Assembly (NCBI RefSeq): GCF_003990335.1
Contig: NZ_CP034683.1
Location: 2,494,501 to 2,558,500, forward strand
Source of the DNA: Rheinheimera mangrovi
GTDB taxonomy: Bacteria; Pseudomonadota; Gammaproteobacteria; Enterobacterales; Alteromonadaceae
Direction of reading: 5' to 3'
Length of the DNA: 64,000 nucleotides
The position numbers and the translations under genes were made by a program. Under the pieces are notes generated by a model. The model had not been told where the DNA came from. It made no database searches and worked only from the letters and a program-made list of their open reading frames with translations. Of the stretch, positions 56,213-64,000 are shown one piece after another (within the stretch, counting starts at the first letter, position 1; the number at the start of each line of letters is the position of its first letter).

Positions 56213-56740
56213 TTAAGCTGTTTTTTTGTAAATTAAATCTGCAAAAAACTTATCACCTATCTGATACCCATTATGCTGACGTTCAATCAGGCTAAACCCA
56301 CATTTTTCCAGCACGCGGCCTGAACCCACATTGCCTTCGGTGACCACGGCCTGCCACTGCTTTATACCCAGTGTAGTTCCATAATCCAGGCAGGCTTTTA
56401 ACGCCAAAGTCGCATAACCTTTGCCAAAAAATTCTGGCAAAAACAGATAGCCGACTTCTGCGGTTAAAGGTGAGTCCGCATCCAATTCTAAACAATGAAA
56501 GCCACAAACCCCTGTGACTGCATTACTGTAGTTCTCCACGACCACCAAACTCAACCAGTGCTGGTCGCCGGCTTGCCAGAGTTTTAACCGCTCATCAAAA
56601 CGCTGGCGGATTTGTGCATCAGATAACGGGTCTGCGACGTACTGCAACACCTGTTCATGACGGTGTAATTGCAGAAATAAAGGCCAGTCAGTCTCCGTTA
56701 GTAAACGCAGCGTCAAGCCACCGGCTTCCAAGGAAGTCAT
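56213..56740 (-). CDS. GNAT acetyltransferase (RimJ/RimL type)
   Basis: A 175-aa acetyltransferase: LTLRLLTETDWPLFLQLH, GVCGFHCLELDADSPLTAEVGYLFLPEFFGKGYATLALKACLDYG (motif A) and NVGSGRVLEKCGFSLIE. The substrate is probably an amine or protein N-terminus. It overlaps the upstream secreted-protein gene by 4 nt. Confidence 0.85.
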   Translation of the reverse strand: MTSLEAGGLTLRLLTETDWPLFLQLHRHEQVLQYVADPLSDAQIRQRFDERLKLWQAGDQHWLSLVVVENYSNAVTGVCGFHCLELDADSPLTAEVGYLFLPEFFGKGYATLALKACLDYGTTLGIKQWQAVVTEGNVGSGRVLEKCGFSLIERQHNGYQIGDKFFADLIYKKTA

Positions 56741-57138
56741 GGCTGAACCTGTGGTTCTATTTTAGTATTGTGTTCTGGGTCCTGTTGCTGATAGTCCCAG
56801 ACGCCCTGCTCTTCCAGTAGTATGTTGCCAGAGCTGCCGATGACCTGTAACAACCCCGATTCATGCACCAGATAACGAATACGGCCATTCTTGAACTGAT
56901 AACCTAAAAAGCGGCAGGGTGTAACACCATCAGCGCACAGGCTGTGCAAAGTTGTGCCTTTTAACTCGATATTGGCGCCCGATACTTTAGAGGTGCCTGT
57001 GTACAGCACCTGTTGGCATTGCACTTCACCTTCAGGACACAGCTGCTGAATTTCAACGGTATAATTCGGGGTATCCAGTTGCTGTGCAAAGCTAAAAGCA
57101 GAGGCCAAAAGCAGCAAAGGCAGGAGAATAAGTTTCAT
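56737..57138 (-). CDS. Secreted protein of unknown function, 133 aa
   Basis: A signal peptide (MKLILLPLLLLASAFSFA) is followed by a beta-rich domain with four Cys (LCPEGEVQCQQ and LCADGVTPCRF) that may form two disulfides in the periplasm. No family recognised. First of a four-gene operon with the GNAT, desaturase and deacetylase genes. Confidence 0.75.
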   Translation of the reverse strand: MKLILLPLLLLASAFSFAQQLDTPNYTVEIQQLCPEGEVQCQQVLYTGTSKVSGANIELKGTTLHSLCADGVTPCRFLGYQFKNGRIRYLVHESGLLQVIGSSGNILLEEQGVWDYQQQDPEHNTKIEPQVQP

Positions 57139-57199
57139 CGGTGATGATCCTGTAACCAGATGTTATAGAGGCAGAGTTTATCACTCCGCCTCTGTAAAG

Positions 57200-57961
57200 T
57201 TACATACTAATACCGCCGTCTATTTCTACAACTCGACCGGTAAAAAAGTCGTTTTCAAAGATGTATTTCGCAGTGTGCGCAATTTCTGTGGCTTCGCCTA
57301 AACGCCCAACCGGCTTCATCGCCACTAAACGGTCGCGGGCTTCAGGTTTCATCGCGTCCGTCATCGCAGTGCGGATCACACCTGGTGCTATAGCGCCGAC
57401 ACGAATACCATAACGGCCTAACTCACGAGCCCAGGTTACAGTCATAGCCACTACACCAGCTTTGGAAGCAGCATAGTTGGTTTGGCCCATATTGCCTGCA
57501 CGGGCCACGCTCGACATATTGATAATCACACCTTTGCGGCCTGACTTCACCATCAGAGCCGCCGCTTCACGGCCACACAAAAACACGCCGGTTAAATTCA
57601 CATCAATCACAGACTGAAACTGTTGATGCGACATTTTGCTGACCAGCTCACCGTCTTTAAATTTCAGCAATAAACCGTCACGTAAAATACCAGCGTTGTT
57701 AATCAGACCATCAATAGCGCCAAAATCTGCGGCTATGGCAGCAAAGGTGGTTTCGACACTTTCTTCATTGGCAACGTTACAGGCATAAGTACGTACTGTC
57801 ACACCAGTGGACGACAACTCATCTTTGGCTGATGCCAGTTGCTCTGCATTCATATCCAGCAATGCTAAATGAGCACCTTCAGCAGACAACATCCGGGCCA
57901 TTTCTAAACCCAGGCCCTGAGCACCACCTGTCACTACTATAATTTTGTCTTTTAAATTCAT
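57200..57961 (-). CDS. Short-chain dehydrogenase of the valine-degradation cluster
   Basis: A 253-aa SDR with cofactor motif TGGAQGLGLEMARML, NNAGILRDGLLL, and catalytic Ser/Tyr/Lys in INMSSVARAGNMGQTNYAASKAGVVAMT. In gene order it sits after mmsB at the end of the valine cluster, so it is likely a 3-hydroxyacyl-CoA or ketoacyl reductase of branched-chain degradation; substrate inferred from position. Related to fabG at 26558 but clearly distinct. Confidence 0.85.
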   Translation of the reverse strand: MNLKDKIIVVTGGAQGLGLEMARMLSAEGAHLALLDMNAEQLASAKDELSSTGVTVRTYACNVANEESVETTFAAIAADFGAIDGLINNAGILRDGLLLKFKDGELVSKMSHQQFQSVIDVNLTGVFLCGREAAALMVKSGRKGVIINMSSVARAGNMGQTNYAASKAGVVAMTVTWARELGRYGIRVGAIAPGVIRTAMTDAMKPEARDRLVAMKPVGRLGEATEIAHTAKYIFENDFFTGRVVEIDGGISM

Positions 57962-57999
57962 TATCTTATTACCTGCAAAAAGGGCTTGCCGCAGAACTC

Positions 58000-58905
58000 T
58001 TAGTTCTTTTTGGCAAACATCTTAAAAATACCGGAGAAATCTTCTTTGCCGTGGCCCTGACGCTGATGCGCCACATAGAGGCTACGGGCTAAGGTCCCCA
58101 TAGGGGTACTGGATTGACTGGACAATGCGGTTTCAGTGGCTAAGGATAAATCTTTGGCCATTAAATCCACCATAAAACCGCCCTGATAACCATTGCTCGA
58201 CGGCACATTTGGCATCACATCAGGACATGGATTATACAGTTCTAGAGTCCAGTTACGGCCAGAACTTTTCAGCATAATATCGGACAATACTTTCGGATCC
58301 AGGCCATTGTCTATGCCTAGTTGCAGGGCTTCACTGGTCCCCACCATCAAAATGGACAACAGCATATTGTTGCAAATTTTCGCAACCTGACCTGCACCAA
58401 CATCACCGGCATGAAACAGGTTTTTACCCATCACAGATAATACAGGTTCGGCGCGTTTAAAGTTTTGCTCTGAACCACCGACGATAAAGGTCAGAGTGCC
58501 AGCTTTCGCACCGCCTACGCCACCTGATACGGGTGCATCGATAAAGGCTATTCCCTGCTCTGCCAGTTCAGCACCTACTTTGCGGGCTGTGGCGGCGTCA
58601 ATAGTAGAGCAATCAATCACCAGCGTATCTTTGCCAAGCACTGAAGCTATGCCTGTCTCGCCTGTGTACACCATAGCGACATGCTTACCAGCGGGCAGCA
58701 TGGAAATCACAAAATCAGCCCCTGTCGCAGCTTCAGCTGCAGAAGTGCAGGCTTTCGCACCTTCAGCTGCCAGTTGAGCTAAAGCTGTTTCGGATAAATC
58801 AAAAGCCTGAACCTTAAAACCTGCTTTTAATACATTGCTGGCCATTGGGCCGCCCATATTGCCTAAACCAATAAATGCAACCGTTGCTTGAATAGTAGCG
58901 CTCAT
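58000..58905 (-). CDS. mmsB: 3-hydroxyisobutyrate dehydrogenase
   Basis: A 301-aa enzyme that oxidises 3-hydroxyisobutyrate to methylmalonate semialdehyde with NAD. FIGLGNMGGPMASNVLKAG binds NAD, FIDAPVSGGVGGAKAGTL is the substrate loop, and the catalytic Lys is in GAGQVAKICNNMLL. It starts 1 nt after the hydrolase gene ends. Confidence 0.95.
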   Translation of the reverse strand: MSATIQATVAFIGLGNMGGPMASNVLKAGFKVQAFDLSETALAQLAAEGAKACTSAAEAATGADFVISMLPAGKHVAMVYTGETGIASVLGKDTLVIDCSTIDAATARKVGAELAEQGIAFIDAPVSGGVGGAKAGTLTFIVGGSEQNFKRAEPVLSVMGKNLFHAGDVGAGQVAKICNNMLLSILMVGTSEALQLGIDNGLDPKVLSDIMLKSSGRNWTLELYNPCPDVMPNVPSSNGYQGGFMVDLMAKDLSLATETALSSQSSTPMGTLARSLYVAHQRQGHGKEDFSGIFKMFAKKN

Positions 58906-58906
58906 A

Positions 58907-60058
58907 TTAATGCTCCAGCGAACCTAAATGTTGTAATGGATGTAAGTCAGCAGCCCATGGCGAATGAAACAGCTGATTAATCACATCAGCGGGCACGTCA
59001 GACACAGATTTATAGCGCCAGTTTGGCTTTTGGTCTTTATCAATCAGCAGCGCCCGCACTCCTTCGGTAAATTCGCCTAATTTGCCGCACTGCACGCTTA
59101 AACCCAGCTCCAGCCGGAAGGAGTCGGCCAGAATTTTGCTTTGGCCCAGTTGTAATAAGCGATAGACAATATGAGCAGTAATAGGACTGCCGTAGTTCAA
59201 CGAGGCTTTAGCTTTGATGAGCCAGGCGTCTTCGTTTGGCATGGCCAGAATAAGCTCAACGGCCTGTTGCAACGAGGTAGCGCGACCTACAGCGCTGATA
59301 GAGGCCTGATGTAAACGAATTTGACTCGGTGGCATCTGACTACGACACATGTCTTCCATACCGAGTAATAAGTCGGTCAGCTTCTGATGATTCAGCGCTA
59401 TGGTATTGCCCCATTTCACCTGGGTTAATTTATCCAGCACAGCGGCTTTTTTATCATGAGTTAAAAAATGATCGGCTAAATCGATGAGTTTGGCATCGGC
59501 TGAATTAATGGAGGCACCTGTCAGGCCCAAAAACAAGCCACACCCTTCCGGCATCCGGTTTAAAAACCAACTGCCGCCAACATCAGGGTATAAACCTATG
59601 GCCATCTCAGGCATAGCAATGCGGCTGCTGGCTGTGACTATACGATGTGATGCGCCCGCCATCAGGCCTAAACCGCCGCCCATCACTATGCCATTGCCCC
59701 AGACCAGCACAGGCTTGTCGAAGGTATGGATCAAATAATCCAGGTTGTATTCTTTGGTAAAAAATTCTTCGACATAAGGCTGGTAGCTATCAGGAGCTGC
59801 TTTCATCGCCTGATATAAATCGCGGATATCACCACCGGCACAAAAGGCTTTATCGCCAGTGCCCTGCAGCACCACCAAGGCTATATTGGTGTCGTTTTTC
59901 CATTGCTGCATTTGCGGCAGCAACAGCTCCACCATAGCTAAACTCAGGGCATTCAGTGACTTTTCTGAGTTTAAGGTCGCTATACCAATAATTTTGCCGC
60001 CAACACAGGCGATTTCTTCAAACAGCACCACATCTTGCTGGCTTATGTTTTCAGTCAT
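58907..60058 (-). CDS. 3-hydroxyisobutyryl-CoA hydrolase
   Basis: A 383-aa crotonase-superfamily enzyme. The fold motifs GDKAFCAGGDIRDLYQAMK and VWGNGIVMGGGLGLMAGASHRI, with MPEMAIGLYPDVGGSWFLNRMPEG, are those of HIBYL-CoA hydrolases, which free 3-hydroxyisobutyrate for mmsB. ATG 60058 has AAGGTG 6 nt upstream; the open frame to 60076 is not used. It follows the enoyl-CoA hydratase by 10 nt. Confidence 0.92.
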   Translation of the reverse strand: MTENISQQDVVLFEEIACVGGKIIGIATLNSEKSLNALSLAMVELLLPQMQQWKNDTNIALVVLQGTGDKAFCAGGDIRDLYQAMKAAPDSYQPYVEEFFTKEYNLDYLIHTFDKPVLVWGNGIVMGGGLGLMAGASHRIVTASSRIAMPEMAIGLYPDVGGSWFLNRMPEGCGLFLGLTGASINSADAKLIDLADHFLTHDKKAAVLDKLTQVKWGNTIALNHQKLTDLLLGMEDMCRSQMPPSQIRLHQASISAVGRATSLQQAVELILAMPNEDAWLIKAKASLNYGSPITAHIVYRLLQLGQSKILADSFRLELGLSVQCGKLGEFTEGVRALLIDKDQKPNWRYKSVSDVPADVINQLFHSPWAADLHPLQHLGSLEH

Positions 60059-60068
60059 GTTTTGCACC

Positions 60069-60842
60069 TTATCCATTCACCCAGCTGGCTTTACGTTTTT
60101 GTAAAAAGGCCTGTACCCCTTCGACCTGATCCTGGGTATCAAACAACTTCACAAAAAGCTCACGCTCTAAAGGCAAGGCAGTTTGTACTGGAGCACTACG
60201 ACCTTTTTGGATCAGCTGTTTACAGGCGGCTACGGCTGGCGGGCTTTGCTCTGCAACTTTATCCGCCAGCAATAAAGCAGCTTCCAGCGCCATACCAGTC
60301 CCCACCACTTCTTCGACTAAACCTATCTGTAAGGCTTTCTCTGCCGTTACACGTTCACCACAGAGGATCATACGTTTAGCCCAACCTTCACCCACCAGAA
60401 TCGCCAGATTCTGGGTACCGCCAGCGCAAGGCAATAATCCTACTTTGGCTTCAGGTAACGCCATTTGCGCCTGAGTTTCAGCAATACGAATGTCACAGGC
60501 TAACGCCACTTCCAGACCACCTCCCATGGCATAGCCATTGATAGCGGCGATAGAAACGCCACGAAAGGCGGTTAAAGTTTCAAAGGCCTCACCAAAAATG
60601 GCCGACATATCAGCTGCTACTGCTTTGTCACCCGAGGCAAACAAATTTAAATCTGCACCAGCAGAGAAGAATTTTTCGCCTTCTCCCGTGACCACTAGCG
60701 CATAAATATTTTTATCCTGATCCAAAGATTTCACCGCATCACGCAGTTGAGTTAAGGTCTCTTTGGTCCAGGTATTGGCAGGAGGATTTGCCATGGTAAT
60801 TAAAGCGGTATGGCCGCGTTTTTCGAGTTTGAGTTGTGCCAT
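60069..60842 (-). CDS. Enoyl-CoA hydratase (methacrylyl-CoA hydratase)
   Basis: A 257-aa crotonase. GEGEKFFSAGADLNLF and GYAMGGGLEVALACDIRIAE form the oxyanion hole, with the glutamate in MALPEAKVGLLPCAGG. In this cluster it should hydrate methacrylyl-CoA to 3-hydroxyisobutyryl-CoA. ATG 60842 follows AAGGAG. Repeat element E lies just upstream, between it and the acyl-CoA dehydrogenase. Confidence 0.9.
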   Translation of the reverse strand: MAQLKLEKRGHTALITMANPPANTWTKETLTQLRDAVKSLDQDKNIYALVVTGEGEKFFSAGADLNLFASGDKAVAADMSAIFGEAFETLTAFRGVSIAAINGYAMGGGLEVALACDIRIAETQAQMALPEAKVGLLPCAGGTQNLAILVGEGWAKRMILCGERVTAEKALQIGLVEEVVGTGMALEAALLLADKVAEQSPPAVAACKQLIQKGRSAPVQTALPLERELFVKLFDTQDQVEGVQAFLQKRKASWVNG

Positions 60843-60916
60843 AAAATCTCCTTTTTTACCGGTTTTTTTATCAGATAATCCGGTTAGCTTTTTACCTAAA
60901 GTCCAGCGCACTGCAA

Positions 60917-60963
60917 CCCTAAATCATTGGAGTTGCAGCGCGGCGACATGTACGACGGGCATA
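60917..60963 (+). repeat. Dispersed palindromic element, internally deleted copy E
   Basis: The left end (CTAAATCATTGGAGTTGCAG CGCGGCGACA) is joined directly to the right end (TGTACGACGGGCATA), with the central hairpin missing. It sits between two genes of the valine cluster, antisense to them. Confidence 0.75.
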
Positions 60964-60966
60964 AAC

Positions 60967-62124
60967 TTACAAAATGTCGTTGGCTGCTTCGTCCAGTAAA
61001 CGACGACCAATAATCAGTCGCATAATTTCATTGGTGCCTTCCAAAATCTGATGCACCCGAACATCGCGGAAATGCCGCTCCAGCGGATATTCTTTGATAT
61101 AACCATAACCACCGTGTAATTGCAGCGCCTGATCACAGACCTGGAAACCCACATCTGTGGCAAAACGTTTCGCCATAGCACAGTAAGCTGTTTTTTCCGG
61201 GTCGTTTGAATCCAGTTTAAACGCTGCTAAACGCACTAATTGCCGGGCAGCGACTAATTCGGTGGCCATATCTGCCAGTTTAAACTGCAGCGCCTGAAAC
61301 GCAGCTAAAGGCTTGCCAAACTGCTGACGCTCCAGCATGTAGTTACGGGCTGTATTTAAGGCTTGTTGTGCTGTGCCGATAGAGCAAGTGGCGATATTAA
61401 TACGACCGCCGTCTAAGCCTTTCATGGCAAAGCCAAAACCTTCCCCTTCGTTACCAAGCAGGTAATGAGTCGGAATACGCACATTATCAAAAGTAATTAA
61501 ACGGGTTGGCTGGGCATTCCAACCCATTTTCTCTTCGGCTTTGCCGTAAATAACGCCTTGTGCGTCTGCTGGCACTATAAAAGCAGAAATGCCTTTGGGA
61601 CCAGCTTCGCCAGTGCGGGCCATCACCACTAAAACTTCAGTTTCGCCAGCACCAGAGATAAACATCTTGGAGCCGTTTAATACATAGTGATCGCCGTCTT
61701 TTTTTGCACTGGTGCGCAACGAGGCAGCGTCCGAGCCTGAACCTGGTTCAGTTAAACAATAAGACGCCAGCTTTTCGCCTGTGACTAACGCAGGACACCA
61801 CTGAGCTTTGGCATCTGCTGTGCCCCAGCTGGCAATCATCCAGGTCGCCATATTATGGATGGTTAACATGGCCGTTGTGGCCGTACAGCCCATCGACAGC
61901 TGTTCAAAAATAATGCTGGAATCTAAACGGGATAAGCCCATACCGCCTTGATCTTCAGGCGTATATAACGAACAAAAACCTAATTCTCCGGCTTTTTGAA
62001 TAACGTCTTTTGGAAAATGATGTTCGCGGTCCCACTGTGCTGCATGAGGCGCCAGTTCTTGTTCAGCGAATTGTTTAGCGACCTCCACAAAGGCCTTTTG
62101 ATCATCTGTTAAATTAAAATTCAT
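60967..62124 (-). CDS. Acyl-CoA dehydrogenase (isobutyryl-CoA type)
   Basis: A 385-aa flavoprotein. YCLTEPGSGSDAASL and MFISGAGETEVLVVM bind FAD and substrate, LQLHGGYGYIKEYPLERHFRDVRVHQILEGTNEIMR is the C-terminal signature with the base Glu. In this gene order it should oxidise isobutyryl-CoA to methacrylyl-CoA. ATG 62124 is preferred over GTG 62127. The 177 bp between it and mmsA hold an imperfect hairpin near 62250-62296. Confidence 0.92.
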   Translation of the reverse strand: MNFNLTDDQKAFVEVAKQFAEQELAPHAAQWDREHHFPKDVIQKAGELGFCSLYTPEDQGGMGLSRLDSSIIFEQLSMGCTATTAMLTIHNMATWMIASWGTADAKAQWCPALVTGEKLASYCLTEPGSGSDAASLRTSAKKDGDHYVLNGSKMFISGAGETEVLVVMARTGEAGPKGISAFIVPADAQGVIYGKAEEKMGWNAQPTRLITFDNVRIPTHYLLGNEGEGFGFAMKGLDGGRINIATCSIGTAQQALNTARNYMLERQQFGKPLAAFQALQFKLADMATELVAARQLVRLAAFKLDSNDPEKTAYCAMAKRFATDVGFQVCDQALQLHGGYGYIKEYPLERHFRDVRVHQILEGTNEIMRLIIGRRLLDEAANDIL

Positions 62125-62301
62125 CACATCACCCTGAGGTTTTAGCAGAGCAGTGTCTGGTGCACTGTGATCTTTCTGCCACTTTGGTCTTCATGCGTTT
62201 ATACGCATTTAATCTGGCTTGGTTGTTTGCCTAAAGGCTTTTTATTCATAAAGCGTTCTGCTTCTCACGCAGAGCAAACAGAACGTTTTTCTGCTGCTTA
62301 A

Positions 62302-63798
62302 TTAACGCAGGTTAATCGACATATTAGGGCCTGACACCGGAATGGAGTCGTCAAACCAACGGGCGGTAATGGTTTTGGTTTCTGTGTAAAAACGCACAGC
62401 TTGTTTACCGTAAGCATGTTGATCGCCATAGAACGAGCCTTTCCAGCCTGTGAAAGAGAAAAATGGCAGAGGTACAGGAATAGGAATGTTGATACCGACC
62501 TGACCTACTTCAATTTCATGCTGGTATTTACGCGCTGCAGCGCCACTGGCGGTGAAAATAGAAGTACCGTTGCCATATGGGCTGTTGTTCACCAGCTCAA
62601 TGGCTTCATCCAACGAAGCGGCATTCACTGTAGCCAGTACTGGGCCAAAGATCTCTTCTTTGTAGATGGTCATATCAGGAGTGACATCACTAAATACAGT
62701 TGGCCCCACCCAGTTGCCATTTGGATAACCCGCCACTTTGATATCTGAGCCATCCACTAAACAAGTGGCGCCTTCGACTTTGCCTTGTTCAATTAAAGAC
62801 AAAATACGGGCCTTCGCCTGAGGGCTGATTTGTGGGCCGTAGGCAGCTTCAGGGTCTGTGTACACACCTGGGCGCACTTTAGCGATGGCAGCGGCAACTT
62901 CCGGGATCCACTGCTGCGAATCACCGACAAAAACAGCCACAGAAATCGCCATACAACGCTGCCCTGCAGCACCGACTGAAGCGCCAACCAAGGCATTGAT
63001 CACTTGTTGTTTATTGGCATCCGGCATGATGACCATATGGTTTTTGGCACCAGCAAAAGCCTGCACACGTTTTAAATGGTCAGTGCCTGTTTTGTAAATG
63101 TACTGGCCGACATTAACAGAGCCAACAAAAGAAATAGCTTTGATGTCCGGGTGACGTAATAACACATCCACCTGCTCTTTGTTGCCATGCACCACCTGCA
63201 ATACGCCTGCAGGTGCACCAGCTAAAGCAAAAAGCTCAGCGATTTTATTCACTGTCATCGGATCTTGTTCAGACGGCTTCAGAATAAAAGTGTTACCGCA
63301 GGCAATAGCCATAGGGAACATCCACAGCGGGATCATAGCCGGGAAGTTAAAAGGCGTAATACCAGCACACACACCTAAAGGCTGAATATAGCTGTAGGTG
63401 TCGATGCTGCGTGCTACGTTTTCCACCGTCTCGCCCATCATCAACGACGGAATATTCGCCGCTTGTTCCACCACTTCAATACCACGCCAGACGTCACCTT
63501 TGGCATCTTCCACTGTCTTGCCTAATTCACGGCAAATAATCTCAGCAATTTCAGCCTGGTGTTCTTTTAATAAGTGAGCAAAACGCATCATTAAACGGGC
63601 ACGTTCTGACACCGGCACTTCTTTCCAGCTTTTAAAAGCTTCTTTGGCGGAGGCAATAGCATAAGCCATTTCATCTGCGGTAGTGCAAGGCACCTGAGCT
63701 ATCACGTCCTGAGTGGCAGGATCGGTCACCGGAATAAAACGCTCTGACTTGGACGGGACAAATTCACCGTTGATAAATAACTGAACCTGGTGGGCCAT
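62302..63798 (-). CDS. mmsA: Methylmalonate-semialdehyde dehydrogenase
   Basis: A 498-aa CoA-acylating aldehyde dehydrogenase that turns methylmalonate semialdehyde into propionyl-CoA and CO2. The catalytic Cys lies in [17 protein letters not shown], with the [20 protein letters not shown] and [13 protein letters not shown] blocks typical of MmsA. ATG 63798 (MAHQVQLF) has GGGGAG upstream; the longer open frame to 63876 is repeat element F, not gene. It leads the operon for valine degradation. Confidence 0.95.
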   Translation of the reverse strand: MAHQVQLFINGEFVPSKSERFIPVTDPATQDVIAQVPCTTADEMAYAIASAKEAFKSWKEVPVSERARLMMRFAHLLKEHQAEIAEIICRELGKTVEDAKGDVWRGIEVVEQAANIPSLMMGETVENVARSIDTYSYIQPLGVCAGITPFNFPAMIPLWMFPMAIACGNTFILKPSEQDPMTVNKIAELFALAGAPAGVLQVVHGNKEQVDVLLRHPDIKAISFVGSVNVGQYIYKTGTDHLKRVQAFAGAKNHMVIMPDANKQQVINALVGASVGAAGQRCMAISVAVFVGDSQQWIPEVAAAIAKVRPGVYTDPEAAYGPQISPQAKARILSLIEQGKVEGATCLVDGSDIKVAGYPNGNWVGPTVFSDVTPDMTIYKEEIFGPVLATVNAASLDEAIELVNNSPYGNGTSIFTASGAAARKYQHEIEVGQVGINIPIPVPLPFFSFTGWKGSFYGDQHAYGKQAVRFYTETKTITARWFDDSIPVSGPNMSINLR

Positions 63799-63815
63799 AA
63801 TACTTCTCTCCCCTT

Positions 63816-63957
63816 TATAGCCTTCGTATTTGACGCCACAGCGGCGTTGACTGCGCTTCTCGCCCCAGTCACCCATTCCTTATTGAAAAGGGACAACTAT
63901 GCTCCTGGGGTCTCGCTCGCTTGCCGCCTTGCTGCAACACCAATTACTTTGGCTATT
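63816..63957 (-). repeat. Dispersed palindromic element, copy F with enlarged loop
   Basis: About 142 bp, read on the minus strand. The outer stem CCCCAG-GAG ... TGA-CTGGGG is kept, but the CTATG partner is replaced and the loop is longer. Its inner edge touches the ribosome-binding region of mmsA, so it is probably transcribed in the mmsA leader. The sequence beyond it (63958-64000) is AT-rich with no recognised feature. Confidence 0.85.
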
Positions 63958-64000
63958 TTTTGTTAAATTAAACCTGTTGATTTGAATATATTTTTTATTA

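Noticed and set aside
63799..63876. N-terminal 26-residue extension of mmsA
   Set aside because: It is translated from repeat element F; the normal MmsA start with a ribosome-binding site is at 63798.

Overview
The window looks like a chromosomal segment of a free-living gammaproteobacterium of moderate GC content, most like Rheinheimera or a related Alteromonadales/Chromatiales genus. This rests on gene order (holB-pilZ-tatD, the yceD-rpmF-plsX-fab block, rluC divergent from rne), an AcnD/PrpF-type methylcitrate operon under a GntR regulator, and protein similarity recalled from memory; no database was searched.

Layout. 0-3 kb: a Tat lipoprotein gene, then a complete IS3-family element that cuts the 5' end of a small gene. 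3-7 kb: katG, a 76-bp tandem repeat array, a 49-codon gene with its own terminator, and SOS-type yebG with a clear LexA box. 7-11.6 kb: dgt, a patatin-like lipase, a DUF1349 protein, an acetyltransferase and a small secreted protein. 11.7-18.5 kb: the methylcitrate operon (GntR regulator, prpB, prpC, acnD, prpF), with paired palindromic operators and a divergent 30-codon ORF. 20-31 kb: the leftward housekeeping block yceD-rpmF-plsX-fabHDG-acpP-fabF-pabC-mltG-tmk-holB-pilZ-tatD, including rpmF (55 aa). 31-37.5 kb: maf, a HAD phosphatase, rluC and rne with a long leader and a repeat-rich tail. 37.5-57 kb: accessory and envelope genes (hydrolases, a CadC-like regulator, an EamA exporter with flavodoxin-like reductase behind a SoxR-type promoter, amidase, pldA, PhzF, NYN, GFA and polysaccharide deacetylase proteins) and two broken genes (a frameshifted GNAT gene and a BON gene with an in-frame TGA). 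57-64 kb: a valine (isobutyryl-CoA) degradation cluster ending in mmsA.

The valine cluster yields propionyl-CoA, which the methylcitrate operon 40 kb away would turn into pyruvate and succinate, so the two catabolic blocks are linked.

The most unusual structure is a family of dispersed, palindromic, about 124-128 bp intergenic elements: four complete copies, one with an enlarged loop, one internally deleted and one decayed. They have imperfect terminal inverted repeats and a conserved central hairpin with a tandem G-A internal loop and a compensatory base-pair change. They sit inside or beside operons (between prpC and acnD, between fabG and acpP, upstream of maf and of mmsA) and look like a MITE/REP-type element. 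The second strong signal is a near-consensus SoxR box in a 19-bp-spacer promoter before the EamA transporter.
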